Origin: Ehretia macrophylla
Lineage: Eukaryota; Streptophyta; Magnoliopsida; Boraginales; Ehretiaceae
Length of the DNA stretch: 64,000 nucleotides
Reading direction: 5' to 3'
Assembly: GCA_037974665.1 (NCBI GenBank)
Contig: CM075783.1
Span: forward strand, 16,834,762-16,898,761
In this document: positions 34,583-47,153 of the stretch, one piece after another
Position numbering within the stretch: the stretch's first letter is position 1
Layout: the number at the start of each line of letters is the position of its first letter
Notes under the pieces: generated by a model
Told to the model about the DNA's origin: nothing
What the model saw: the letters and a program-made list of their open reading frames with translations, nothing else
The model's database searches: none
Position numbers and translations under genes: made by a program

Positions 34583-37500
34583 GCACGTAAATTATAATAA
34601 ATAAGCCATATAACAATATAAATAAAAGACAAGTGTATATTTAGTCTATTCATATCAAAGTACACGTCATTATAAGCAATCATATTAAACTATACAATTT
34701 ATGAGCAGTAAAACAAATTAAGATGCATAAAGGAATGTAACTCCCTCACCTTGGATTAAGCCAAGCATGCAAGAAACTAACTTACATTCACTCCAACCTC
34801 CTTGAATCCACTCAAATGTGCAACCCCTAGTTATTCATATAAGTATAATACTTAGACATCAAAACTAGTATAATACTATGCAAGTAAATTAACATAACAC
34901 CTTAACAATTGATTATACCAACTCCAACTTGACTATTATGCAAATTCAACACACAACAATAAAAGTTCCATAATCACTTATATATTTCATATTATCACAT
35001 AGCCCAAGTAGTCATACAAGTAACCAAACATTAGTAGGTGAAACAATGGCACATATAAAATGACTAAAGTTAGCAACTAGTAGCAAAAGTTTAGCTATAA
35101 CTATTGGCAACTAATTCTCTTCAATGACCAAGCTAGCTTTGCAAATAAACTATAAGCTCACTAAAGCTCAATTATTCATACACTTAATCAACTATTGATA
35201 ATCTAAACATTAGCACATAGAAATGAGTATAACTAACAGCTCATAATAAGTTGACTACAACTATTTGATAATTAAATTTCCCTTGCATTATTTCACATTA
35301 AAGTCGAGACATACTTTCTTTAATTCAATGTTAAGTAACATGCCAAGATATTTCTTATGATTTCCTAGTTTACTACTCTCCATAAGTATGCTAGTCTCAA
35401 GCATTAAGTTAGGTTGTCTATTCAGGCTACGATTTAGTTATACTAACCAACATGTACCACATTCTCTAGCCTTCCTTAAACTCCCTAGTTAACAATTCTA
35501 CAATTCAACTTCATTATTAATTCATTTCCAAACAAGAACTTACCCAATGCCTTACTAACACACTTATCTTTATTCACTACCTAATAACTTTAGCTTAGTC
35601 ATAGTTCAAACTAATTCTAAACTCTCATTACACAAAGACATATAGTAGTACATTTTAGTCTAGTCTAGTCCATATTATCTAGACTAACTTGCAACCAATA
35701 CACATGAGGACAAGGGAAAGGAAAAAAAAAAAACGCTGGCAGGAACTGTCCAGCTCACGCCTATTCACATGCTTCTCGGGAATCATCCAAAAAAGAGTAC
35801 TTAGAGCTAGAATTTGGCCAAACCTTAGAAATACACTTTCGTTCAACTATGAGTCTACTACAACATATCCAAAATTCAGATAATTTAGTCAACATTTGCT
35901 AGGTCAAATTGGTCCTACAACTTAGGCGTGCAAATCTGTCCAATTTTTTTCCAGAATTTTTGTAACTCATGTTTCTGCAATTACTTCACTATAAAACTAA
36001 TTTTAAAGCTCTACTACACAGGAATCATCATATATACTCATATATAACATTTAAGACAAGGAAAATCTAACATATAACATGTTATGTACACTTTATTAAA
36101 CACCAACTAAATTCTTATCCATCAATTCTTTTCATAAAAGCAAGACAAGGTAGAAATTTAAGTAGTACCAATAACTATTTCAAGAATCCAAGAAGGATAA
36201 CTTCAATCTTTACTTAGGCATCACTTTAGCATGTACATGAGTCTAATTACTCTTGATTATCTAAATGGCAAGTCACTAAACATAATTCATCACATTAAAC
36301 ATTCACTCAACGTTCAACTTATTTAAACATTCAATGTACATAGTTCACGTTAGTCACATATTAAACATTTAACATTCAATGCAACTAATATTTATTTAAC
36401 CCTCACGCCACTTAAGCACTCTCTCCAAACATGTAATTGTTACCCTCAAGCCTTCAACTACCTATAATCTACCATTATTCAGCTCAAATTAGCCTTTAGT
36501 GCAACATTAATCACTTAGCTATATAAACTGAAATTTCTAGCTGCATTTTCTTAATTTTACAGGTTCAATTAGCAGCCTTAATGACCTCTAAAACTTCTGA
36601 AATTTCACATACATGTAGCTTGTCAAGTGTAGATAGGTTTAGCCTCAAACGGTTCCCAATTCGGAGTTCAACTCATCAAGTTATGCCCTTTAGAAAATCA
36701 GTGCGCAAAACTGCCCCTGCATCAACGGGTGAATCTGACCCTACTGTTTCGGCTCTATAAATGCACCTAAACGACAGAATTTAACATTCCACATAAAATA
36801 GAAGTTGTTCCTTAAGGTCTTGGGCATATTTTGTAAAAAAATCAGCTCATTCCGACATCGTTTGCTACCTCAAATCTGCTCTGAACCTCAGTTGCTCAAA
36901 TCTGTCTGAAAATCACATTTTGTACTCTTTGTTCCATTTTGATATTTTCATGCACTAAGCTAACTACAAGCAATATACTAGCATACATAGCACTTTCATT
37001 CCTCACTTAGAACTTATAGCAAACACATGATCTTCATCTAGTAGAGCAAGCTAGCTATGCAATATCTACAACATGATCAACTAGCAAAGCTTGATATTCA
37101 TACACAAAATCATTTCTAGAATTTGTTTCATGCCATATATCATTTCTATTTGCATTCCTACATCCATGAATCATTCAACTACAACTAGCCAACATTTTAT
37201 AAACAAGAATTAACACTAGAAATGCATAGGAGAATGAAATCCCTCACCTATTCTTGGCTAGAACAAGCTCAAAATCACCTTTTCTTCCTTCTTTCCTCCT
37301 TCTTCTTCTTCTTTTTCTTCTTCTTCTTTCTTGTGTGTTTTTAAACGTGTTTAGTGTGTGTGTGTGTTGTAGTGTATTAGGTGTAAATAATAAAAGAAAA
37401 AAAACCCAAATGACTAACATGCCCTTCAACTTAATGCTATTAACTAGTTTGTCATTCTAGTTTAATTCTAACTAATGTAGTTATTCTAATTCTTAATTGT

Positions 37501-38927
37501 CTACGTTAATTATTTTCTACGATTCCTACGATTTTTTCAAAGTGTTCGTTGTGAAACCCCACTTTCCTGCTTATCTCGTTTTACGTGCTATACCTCGTTT
37601 TGCGTGCATATGATCTGTTTACGTGCTATAGGACCTAGAAAGTTATAATTTTGATGTCAATACTCCTAATACGTGCTAAATGTGCATTCATGAAATTTTC
37701 ATCAAAAACGGGATCAGAAATTTTATTGTCGATTTTCAGTGAATAGTGTTTTCGAAACACGTCCGCTAAAATTTTGAAACTGGTCTTTTTAACCCTTCTA
37801 GACCTAGTCCACGGACTTTAATAAACTTGTGTTTGATGAAAACGGTTTTAAAATCGGCTTAAGAATTTATTAGGGTTTTTACACCGACTTTTGCGAAAAT
37901 CGAGTTTTAAGCCGACTCGGGTGAAATTATTAGATTGTAAAACTTCTTGTCACCTAAAAATAATCCACTTGAGATATCTTGGGGGTTGCATAATTATTTT
38001 GAGCCTTGGTGAGCAATAAAATGAGTTTAAAGTCAAGAAAACACAAAAATATCAATTTAAATTAACTTTGACTTTATTAAATTATTGACCTTATAAGCTA
38101 ATGTCATCAACACACACTCAACACAACACAAAACACCACCACAAACACACACAAGGCCGAGAGAAAGAAGAGAGAAAAAGAAAGAGATTTTCAAAGCTTT
38201 TCAATCCAATTTTTCAAAGAAAAACTTGGTTTTTGTCCGTAGAACTTCGCACCGACTTGGATTCTGCTTGTTGGGCACGCATAGCACGCATTCCTAGGCT
38301 TATATCGCATCAAAGGTGAGAGAAAAATTCTAGATCTCAAAATGTCATTTTTATACTTTTGCTCATAAATGAAAATTTAACCGTTAGAATTGAAATCTGA
38401 TGATAGATTATTGCTCCTTGCATGCTAGGGATCGTTATATACTAATACTACGAATTTCTGTCGGATGTAGCATAATTTTTATTTTTCGGGTATTTAATTT
38501 TGATTAAAATGTTCAAAGTTTAATTAAATGAGTTGTGTTGATCGAAATCGATTGCCGTCGATTTCTAAATACTGGATAATTACGTGTTAGCGCTGTTGTA
38601 ATGCCGAATTTTCGATTACATTGTTCGTGTGAAAATCCGGAAAATCCAGCCATGACATCCTAGGGTTTTAGGGTTATCGGGCATGATTTGGAGGTGTTAT
38701 GGTGGATTTCCGAGAGGGCTATTGTAGTAGGTTGAATGGGTGAGTGATAGAAACTGATTTGGCAATGTTTGGATTAGTAGATTGTAAGTTATGAATTTTA
38801 GAAGTTTAGGTTGTCATTCTTTAATTTCTTGAACGATGCCTTTAGATGATTGGGTTGTGTTCGAGTGTTGAATGGTGAGTTGTTGATGAGTAATTTAGGG
38901 TTTAATTGTGTATATAATGCATGTCCG

Positions 38928-38954
38928 GTTAGATGGCCTACTTTGTCATCTAAC
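38928..38954 (+). other. Constant-loop hairpin in the A-type solo LTR
   Basis: GTTAGATG (38928-38935), loop GCCTACTTTGT, CATCTAAC (38947-38954). It is unchanged from the young A element although the surrounding LTR has drifted by several percent. Confidence 0.65.
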
Positions 38955-39692
38955 TACGTTGTTTGTTGTTTAATTAAATATTGATGTTATATTGATTATT
39001 ATTGAGTTCGGGAATCGGGCACTTTCGTTGCTGATCTCCCAATTGATTGATTGATGATTGATTGATGATTGATGATTATGGAGTCTTGGTATGTGTGTGC
39101 CACCTCTCGGGCAGCGTTGGGCTGTCGGGTTGATAACGGCATGACTGCCATAGGCTACCCCCAGCTCGCATGACGGAGGTGTCATGGAGGGAGGGGCTAG
39201 TGAGGTACCTCGGGTGCGTGAGTAATGGGGAGTTATAAGAAGAACGGTTGAGATCGTGATGGCGTTTGGAGCTACACCAAATAGAGTATCCTTTATTGAT
39301 TGGTTATATAGTTATGTGATGATAGTATTATTTGTGTTATTGTGTGTTTACTGACTCAAAAGATTATTCCAAGGAGTTTAGTAGACCTTGCTCGAGATCT
39401 ATCGGATCCTCACTGGGCTTATGTATATAAGTTCACTCTCTATTAATGCATGCTTACAGGTGTTGCAGAGCCGGATTACGGGTACGTGCCTCCTGAGGAG
39501 GAAAATGTGCCTTACGTGGACGAGTCATATGTTCCTGAGTCTTATCCATGATTATATGTTGTTTAATGTCATGTATATTAGCTTAATAGACTTTTATAAG
39601 CTTTGTGGTTCTTATTGTAATAGATGTTGAAAGATGATGATCCAAATGATGTTAACTTATTGGCTTTCTTTTGTCTATGGTTAAGTTGTAGA

Positions 39693-42150
39693 TGTAACGC
39701 CCCGAACCCAACCCCACGCTAAGTCAGGCTCGGACCCGTCACTCGGACAGAGTCTCCTCTGTACCAAGGACAAACTGATACCTGCAAACATTCATTCAAG
39801 ACATCCGAACTAAAAGCAACAACTTATCCACAATAACTCCGAAGCCAAAACACAATCACAAGGCCATCCGAGCCTTGGAGCAAAAATTTTCTACTAAAGC
39901 ACACAAGCATGCGAGATAAGTTGGTTTTAGTTATAAGTAGTTAATTACAATAAACTTCTAAGTTCCATATGAAGATCTACAAACACTCCAAGCATGCAAG
40001 AGAAAATAAAGTCTAGAATTCATTATTACATTCCAACAACTTTCTTAACTCTTAATACACATTTACTAGACATATATATACAAGACTCTATGGTCTCAAA
40101 ATACATTAACACCAAGAACTCCACATAAGAAGCACATAAATCCACCTCAGCACACAAGATCACTGATTCTGATCTACTTGAACTTCTTCCTCTTCTTCTA
40201 CCTCTAATAGCTGGGGATTCACCTCAGCTTCTCCTGAAACATTTTAGATGAGGAGTGAGCAACAAAGTTGCCCAGCGAGGGAGGTGATGCAGCATGTAAA
40301 CGTGCAATATGATATGCAACACAAATAAACATATATACAAGACACATAACCATCAAGACAATAAATCAAACTATTAATCACTTTAAAAAGGATACGGTTC
40401 CATTTCCAAGTCTTCGAGCACGAGCCACGAACCACGAGTATCACGATTATGCCGGCAAAACCCAAACACCACACTTGGGATACTCCGGATGTATCCCGAT
40501 CCTACGACCCTTTCTCCCGAGGTAGGTCCATGCCCAGCAGGTGAACCACGCCCTGGGGTAGTGGAGTATGCCTCAGCGAGAAGGGAATAGGCACCATGGT
40601 AGTCGAGGGAGCACGGCAAGCCCGATGCCGCCCGTGTTTCTCGACGCTACCATGTCCGATATAGGTTGCGCAACCCAAAACAAGTCACAAGCAAGCAATA
40701 ATATCACATAACACGCAAGAGGGACGACAAAGTAGGCCGCCCTCACATATATGCACGATAAAAGCTCATATATGCAAGATATTAACTACTAGATGCCAAA
40801 AGAAAACAATCAACATAATTAATCCCAATATTACACTCAAATAACTTAAATACATCCTAAATATTCTATACAAGGCACTACTAACACACAATAAGTTCCA
40901 ATTGCAACTAAAAGGGCTAAAAACTACTTTTCCCCTTTCTTTAATCGAGCTTTCTTTCTCCTAAGCATAGTTCGAGGTTCCCAAACCTACCCTAGTCTTT
41001 CTATATTCCTAATTAAGCTTAAAAGTACCCTTTAAAGTCATAAAAACTCATTTTTGAAGCAAAAGTTCGGGAAGGCCCCGAACGGGTTTGAACTATAGCC
41101 ATACTAACCGAACCCCAATTTCGCGAAACGAAAGCACCAAAGGTGCTTCCTTAGCTCAAGGATACCCAAATCGATGCCCAAATTTGCCCGGATTGCCTAA
41201 CGTGCAAAACCCCCTTTTTAAAGTAAGCTATTTATGCACTAAAGTTCGAATTCGGGTGATTCAATCTAACGTGGCTTTTCAATTACCTTCCCTAGGGTCT
41301 AGAGCACCTAATTGAGGCATCAATTCAAGTCAATTATCAAATTTTCTCAAAACCCTAGTTTTAGGCACTATTCATTGTCTCTTTGATCAATCTCAACATT
41401 CAACCGTTTAATTTGTTATCACACCACAAAAGTTAGCTCTAGAGGCTTTAAATAACTCATAGGAAGCATTCAACACAAGATATATTGCTATAATTGACAA
41501 TTCAATAAATTTGAACATATGCAAACAAACTTTAAATTCAAACAAGTAAGACTCCCTCACAATTTTGAAGATGTAGAAGCTTTGTTGAAGGTCCTAAGTT
41601 GCTCAATAACCTCCCAAGATCAAACTATGAGCTCAAAGTGCTTGGATGAAGAAGCAAAAATCTCTCTTTTCCCTCTTTGAAGTGGACGGCCAGCAGGGGA
41701 CATGGATGGAATTTCTGAATTTGTTTTGAGAGCTAATATGTTATGTGTGTTTTAAATTTTTATGAGTTAGTTGTTTTATATGTTGTAGATAATTAATTTC
41801 CTAAGCTTTGTAGTCTCAAATATTGACCAATTAAGGCTAATTGTAATTACAAATGCTCTCTAATTAAATACTATCACTATTCTAGCGTAACACTATTCAA
41901 GGCTCACGGAAATTATTTTTCAAACGCATACTCCTAAGCTCGAAAGTTCAAAACGAAAATTTCTTGGCTCCTTTTAAATGTCGAGTGACCTAGGAAAAAT
42001 TTAAAATCAAGCTTTCGGAACAGTCAAAAATTTTATGAATAGTGATCCACAATAAAAACAATTAAGCAAGAAAAAATGATGCACGTAGAAATGCGCACAT
42101 AAGTATGCAACGATTATAATAAATTTAAAGTGAAATTCTCGGGTGTCACA
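39693..42150 (-). repeat. 3' LTR of the B element
   Basis: 2,458 bp. On the sense strand it runs TGTGACACCCGAG...GGGGCGTTACA. It has a 1-bp deletion at about 40553 relative to the other LTR (GCCCTGGGG against GCCTCTGGGG). The last 47 sense codons of the polyprotein extend into it. Confidence 0.96.
40488..40744 (-). other. Conserved hairpin block, B element 3' LTR
   Basis: All four hairpins of the reference copy at 13020-13288 are intact: the outer stem-loop at 40719-40744, GGTTGCGCAACC near 40663, the CATGGTAG/CTACCATG stem, and GGGATAC/GTATCCC at about 40488-40508. The 1-bp deletion at 40553 lies between hairpins. The 5' LTR carries the same block at about 47939-48206. Confidence 0.6.
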
Positions 42151-45100
42151 CCCTCTCCCCCTTAAACTAATTGCGTCCTCGCAATTCTTACATGATTCGG
42201 CAAAGAGCTCCGGATACTTCTCTCTGATCTGATCTTCTCGCTCCCAAGTGGCATCCTCAACCCCATGATGATCCCAGAGAACTTTTACCATAGGAATATT
42301 TTTAGTCCTAAGTTCCTGAATCTTTCGGTCAACCACTCGAAGAGGCTTCTCAACATAAGCTAAGGACTCATCAATTTCCAACGGCTCCGGCTCAATGATA
42401 TGCGACGGATCAGGATTATACTTTCCCAACAGTGACACATGAAAAACATCATGAATCCGACCCAAACTCGGAGGTAAGGCCAATCTATAAGCTAAATCTC
42501 CAACCTTCTCAGTGATCTCAAAAGGTCCCACGTATCTAGGACTAAGTTTGCCTCCTTTGCCGTGCCGAATCAAACCTTTTCGCGGAGAGACTTTTAAGAA
42601 AACATGATCACCCTTAGAAAATACTAAGTCCCGTCGACGTCTATCAGCATAATTCTTCTGTCGACTCTGAGCTGTAAGCATCCTCTTCTTTATAAGTCTC
42701 ACATTGTCCACCATTTTAACCATCTCCGGAAGAATAGCAGGATCAACTGTTTTCATCTCACCTACCTCATCCCAATACAACGGAGACCGACATTTTCGCC
42801 CATAAAGTGCCTCGTAGGGTGCCATGCCAATAGTGGCCTGATAACTGTTATTGTAAGCAAACTCTGCTAGAGGCAGATATTTCTCCCAATTCTTGCCAAA
42901 ATCCAGAACACAGGCTCTCAACATATCCTCCAGTATCCTGATAGTCCTCTCCGACTGACCATCCGTCTGCGGGTGATAAGCAGTACTAAAACTCAAATGA
43001 GTCCCCAAAGCCTTTTGTAGCTTCTGCCAGAACTGTGATGTAAACCTGGGATCACTGTCTGACACTATCTGAGATGGAACTCCATGCAGTCTCACAATAT
43101 TTTCAACATAAAGCTCAGCCAATTTATCGAGAGAATCTGTTTTCTTTGTAGCAATAAAATGCGAACTCTTCGTCAACCTGTCTACTACAACCCACACCGA
43201 ATCATTACCTCGTGGTGATCTTGGTAAATCTGACACAAGATCCATAGTAACCTGATCCCATTTCCAGACCGGAATCTCCAACGGCTGCAACAATCCCGCA
43301 GGCCTCTGATGCTCTGCCTTAACTTTCTGACAAGTCAAACATTTAGCTACATACTCAGCTATCTCTCTCTTCATGTTGTTCCACCAGAAATTCTGTTTCA
43401 AATCTCTATACATTTTTGTGCTTCCAGGATGAATTGTATATTTAGAAGCATGAGCCTCAGCAAGAATCTCATCTTTCACAATCGAATTACTAGGAATGCA
43501 AATTCTGTTCCTGTACCTGAGAAGCCCATCATCATGCATCTTAAAGTCGGACTCTCCCCCTTTTGACTTCTCTAAAAGCTTCAATAGCTGAGAATCTGAT
43601 TGTTGCGTTTCTCTGATTCTAGATAGCAATAAAGATTTGATTTGTAAACTAGCAAATTGAATACCTGATTTAGAAGCTTTCGGTTTCCATAAACACAGTT
43701 CTTCTACAATCTCCCAATCCTTGATTATCAAACTAGACACAGAAGCTTTCCGGCTCAGTGCATCTGCAACAGTATTAGCTTTTCCCGGCAAATAGCTAAT
43801 GGTACAGTTATAATCATTCAATAATTCTAGCCAACGCCTTTGCCTCATATTCAAATCTTTTTGAGAAAACAAATATTTCAAACTTTTATGGTCAGTAAAT
43901 ATTTCAAATTTGTTGCCCCACAAATAATGCCGCCATTTCTTCAAAGCAAAGACAACAGCTGCAAGCTCTAAATCATGAGTAGGATAATTGAGTTCATATG
44001 GTTTCAATTTCCTAGAGGCATATGCTATGACTTTACCATTTTGCATCAAAACACAACCTAACCCTTCTTTCGAAGCGTCACTATAAATCACCAAGTTCTC
44101 GGTTCCCTCAGGTAAAGCAAGGATAGGTGCAGTGGTAAGTCGCTTTTTCAACTCCTGGAAACTGGCTTCACATTTATCATCCCAATTAAACACAGTTTTC
44201 TTCTGAGTTAAAGTAGTCAAAGGCCCTGCAATCTTTGAAAAATCTTTAACAAATCGCCTATAATAGCCCGCTAATCCCAAGAAACTACGGACTTCCGTGA
44301 CAGTTTCAGGTCTTTTCCACGACATGACTACATCAATTTTAGCAGGATCAACAGATATTCCCTCCTGGGAAATGATATGACCTAAAAAGGCAACCTGTTT
44401 CAACCAGAATTCGCATTTGCTAAATTTGGCAAACAACTTGTGTTCTTGCAGGGTTTTAAGTACAATCCTCAAATGCTCTTCATGCTCTAACTCAGATTTA
44501 GAGTACACTAATATGTCATCAATAAAAATCACCACAAATTGATCAAGATAGGGTCGAAATACTCTCTGCATCAAATCCATAAAAGCGGCTGGAGCATTTG
44601 TCAACCCGAATGGTAAAACAACAAACTCATAATGGCCGTACCTAGTTCTAAATGCAGTCTTAGGTACATCCTCTTTCCTGATCCTCAACTGGTAATAACC
44701 CTGCCTCAAATCAAATTTCGAAAACACAACAGCACCCTGTAGCTGATCAAACAACTCCTCAATTAAAGGCAAAGGATATTTGTTTTTCACCGTTACCTGA
44801 TTCAGACCCCGATAATCTATACACAAACGCAGAGTACCGTCTTTCTTTTTCACAAATAACACGGGAGCACCCCACGGTGACGAACTAGGCTGAATAAAAC
44901 CTTTCTCAAGCAAACCCTGAAGCTGAATTTTCAATTCTTGTAACTCAGGGGAAGACATTCTATACGGGGTTCTCGAGATAGGACTAGTTCCCGGCAACAG
45001 GTCAATCACAAATTCAATCTCCCTATCAGGTGGTAACCCAGGCAACTCTTCAGGGAAAACCCCCGGAAACTCTTTTACAACAGGTACTTCATTCAATTTA

Positions 45101-46842
45101 AATTTATCTCCAGGCTGATTAATTAAATAAGCTAAGTATGCATCATAGCCTTTACTCAACATTTTAGTAGCTTTAATGGATGATATAATACGAGTCCCAG
45201 TAGACTTCCGACTCCCAGTTACTTTAATAACAGGTTGGTTAGGTACTTCTAAAGTCAAAACTTTCCTCCTACAGTCCAAACATGCATAATATCGCCCCAA
45301 CCAATCCATCCCTAAGATAACCTCAAAGTCCCGAAATGGCATGATAATCAAATCAATAGGATACATGCAACCTTCAATGCAAATATTACAATCCTTACAT
45401 ACAGACTCCGTAACAAATTTAGTTCCCATAGGATTACCTACTTCAATCACATACGGCAGTTTATCAACTTTTAATGTAGCAGACTGTGCACATGCAGGTG
45501 TAATGAATGAATGTGTAGCCCCGGTGTCAATCAAAACTACTACCGGCTGATTATTAATAAGAAAAGTACCTTCCACCACCACTGTCGTCTCTGGAAGCTC
45601 CTCCTGGTCAAGTGCAAATACCCGTGCCTGACCTCGCGGTACGGTAGCTGCTCCTGAAGCTCTCGTCTGGGCACCCTGGCCTGAAGTCTGACCCTGACCA
45701 CCTCTAAACTTGGGACAATCCCTAACTCTGTGCTGATCACTGCCACAGCCCGTGCAACGGCCTAGCTTCCTCCAACACTCAGCCTCTGTGTGACCCTTAC
45801 GATTGCAATGAGTACACTGTAAATTCTTCCTAGCAGCAGCTCCTCCTGTAGGGGTCCTATAAGTAGATGTGGCAGAACTGCCCTGCTGAGATCTAGCAGT
45901 CACTGGTCGGGTCTGTGACTGTCCCTGTGGCTGGCTCTGAGCTGGTCTCAGCTGTGACTGTACCTGAACTGGTCCTGGGTAGCTCTGAGTCTGCCTAGGC
46001 TGCTGAGTCTGCCTCTGATAACCCTGACTCTGAGACTGAAACTGCCGTTTGTTTGACTGACTAGACTGAGCTAACACATCTGCTTTACGTTTCTCATATC
46101 TCGATGCAGCCCGAACTACTGCAGCATAGCTCGGATAATCTTGTGAAGACAAGTTAAGCATGATGTCACTCCTCAACCCTGTAATAAATCTCTGAATTTT
46201 CACATCCTCGGGCTGAACTAAAGCAGGCACATATCGAGATAGTCTCGTAAAGGTAGCCTCATACTGGTCTACAGTCATGTTCCCCTGTTTCAAAGCTATA
46301 AACTCATCCTGATGCCTCTCACGGGCTACAACCGATACATATTTATCCCGAAACTCACGAACAAAATCAGCCCATACATGCTGAACCCTCTCAGCATCCC
46401 ATTTTTCTCTAATAGTGCGCCACCAAGCCTCGGCATCACCCTCCATTAAAAACGTAGCACAGTTGATCTTTCTTTCATCGTCACACTCAAGTATTGCAGC
46501 AACTTTCTCGAATTTACTCAGCCACAACTCTGCTTTCATATCATCTGGTTCACCATAAAAACTGTATGCTCCATGATGCAGAAATTTATCAAATAAGTTA
46601 CCTCCCGCAGTACCACTGCCCTCTGCTCTGGCAGTCTGATTACCTCCGCCGGTACCTGCTGTACCCTGCTGAACCACAAACTGTGCTATGGTATTCATCG
46701 CAGTAGCCATAGTAGCTAAAATCTGGGCAGTGCTCGGCTCCTGACCCTGTTGTACATTCCCAGCTGCCCCAGCATTCTGCCCTGGTACATTCTGTCTAGG
46801 AGCCTCATCCGGCTCACCCCGTGGTCTACCCCGTCTCCTCAT
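42007..46842 (-). CDS. Gag-Pol polyprotein of the B element (protease, RT, RNase H, integrase, chromodomain-like)
   Basis: One open frame of 1,611 codons from ATG 46842 ([13 protein letters not shown]) to a stop at 42007; a GTG one codon upstream is less likely. Gag core is at residues about 84-255. Two CCHC knuckles follow (C343, C346, H351, C356; C363, C366, H371, C376). Protease is at [10 protein letters not shown] (D439). RT is at about 640-815 (D711 and IDD with D775, D776). RNase H is at about 915-1030 (D922, E959, D984). Integrase has an HHCC finger (H1131, H1138, C1168, C1171) and a D1201/D1262/E1298 triad with 35 residues between the last two. The chromodomain-like tail is at about 1498-1550 ([15 protein letters not shown]). 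All catalytic residues are present and there is no stop or frameshift, so it could be active. The last ~50 residues read through the polypurine tract into the 3' LTR. Confidence 0.97.
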   Translation of the reverse strand: MRRRGRPRGEPDEAPRQNVPGQNAGAAGNVQQGQEPSTAQILATMATAMNTIAQFVVQQGTAGTGGGNQTARAEGSGTAGGNLFDKFLHHGAYSFYGEPDDMKAELWLSKFEKVAAILECDDERKINCATFLMEGDAEAWWRTIREKWDAERVQHVWADFVREFRDKYVSVVARERHQDEFIALKQGNMTVDQYEATFTRLSRYVPALVQPEDVKIQRFITGLRSDIMLNLSSQDYPSYAAVVRAASRYEKRKADVLAQSSQSNKRQFQSQSQGYQRQTQQPRQTQSYPGPVQVQSQLRPAQSQPQGQSQTRPVTARSQQGSSATSTYRTPTGGAAARKNLQCTHCNRKGHTEAECWRKLGRCTGCGSDQHRVRDCPKFRGGQGQTSGQGAQTRASGAATVPRGQARVFALDQEELPETTVVVEGTFLINNQPVVVLIDTGATHSFITPACAQSATLKVDKLPYVIEVGNPMGTKFVTESVCKDCNICIEGCMYPIDLIIMPFRDFEVILGMDWLGRYYACLDCRRKVLTLEVPNQPVIKVTGSRKSTGTRIISSIKATKMLSKGYDAYLAYLINQPGDKFKLNEVPVVKEFPGVFPEELPGLPPDREIEFVIDLLPGTSPISRTPYRMSSPELQELKIQLQGLLEKGFIQPSSSPWGAPVLFVKKKDGTLRLCIDYRGLNQVTVKNKYPLPLIEELFDQLQGAVVFSKFDLRQGYYQLRIRKEDVPKTAFRTRYGHYEFVVLPFGLTNAPAAFMDLMQRVFRPYLDQFVVIFIDDILVYSKSELEHEEHLRIVLKTLQEHKLFAKFSKCEFWLKQVAFLGHIISQEGISVDPAKIDVVMSWKRPETVTEVRSFLGLAGYYRRFVKDFSKIAGPLTTLTQKKTVFNWDDKCEASFQELKKRLTTAPILALPEGTENLVIYSDASKEGLGCVLMQNGKVIAYASRKLKPYELNYPTHDLELAAVVFALKKWRHYLWGNKFEIFTDHKSLKYLFSQKDLNMRQRRWLELLNDYNCTISYLPGKANTVADALSRKASVSSLIIKDWEIVEELCLWKPKASKSGIQFASLQIKSLLLSRIRETQQSDSQLLKLLEKSKGGESDFKMHDDGLLRYRNRICIPSNSIVKDEILAEAHASKYTIHPGSTKMYRDLKQNFWWNNMKREIAEYVAKCLTCQKVKAEHQRPAGLLQPLEIPVWKWDQVTMDLVSDLPRSPRGNDSVWVVVDRLTKSSHFIATKKTDSLDKLAELYVENIVRLHGVPSQIVSDSDPRFTSQFWQKLQKALGTHLSFSTAYHPQTDGQSERTIRILEDMLRACVLDFGKNWEKYLPLAEFAYNNSYQATIGMAPYEALYGRKCRSPLYWDEVGEMKTVDPAILPEMVKMVDNVRLIKKRMLTAQSRQKNYADRRRRDLVFSKGDHVFLKVSPRKGLIRHGKGGKLSPRYVGPFEITEKVGDLAYRLALPPSLGRIHDVFHVSLLGKYNPDPSHIIEPEPLEIDESLAYVEKPLRVVDRKIQELRTKNIPMVKVLWDHHGVEDATWEREDQIREKYPELFAESCKNCEDAISLRGRGCDTREFHFKFIIIVAYLCAHFYVHHFFLLNCFYCGSLFIKFLTVPKA
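42151..42165 (-). other. Polypurine tract of the B element
   Basis: Minus strand TTAAGGGGGAGAGGG abuts the LTR start TGTGACACC. The tract is also coding: it supplies the LRGRG residues of the polyprotein. Confidence 0.92.
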
Positions 46843-47134
46843 CACAATGCTAGAAGAACATCATATTATAATAGGCAAATAAACTATGCAAGATAATTTA
46901 CACATTGTTTTCAAACATTTTACTCACATTAGAACACATAAAACACTTAACAACAATCAATACTAACTTTTCATATTCTTATCATATTAAGCTTTATCCT
47001 TCTTTTTCATGCTAGCATGTCTTATATCTAAGTACTTAAACAACTAAACACTTACATATTCACATAATTCATTTCCACATATAGACCTCTACCCACATGC
47101 CAAGGAATTTAACCCGGCTTCAAGCATTCTAGTA

Positions 47135-47146
47135 GCTCTGATACCA
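47135..47146 (-). other. Primer binding site of the B element, initiator tRNA-Met
   Basis: Minus strand TGGTATCAGAGC, 7 bp from the LTR edge at 47154. It complements the 3' end of plant initiator tRNA-Met. Confidence 0.95.
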
Positions 47147-47153
47147 CTTAAGG

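Noticed and set aside
47135-47146. tRNA-like match to initiator tRNA-Met
   Set aside because: Only the 12-base primer complement is present next to an LTR; no cloverleaf follows, so it is not a tRNA gene.
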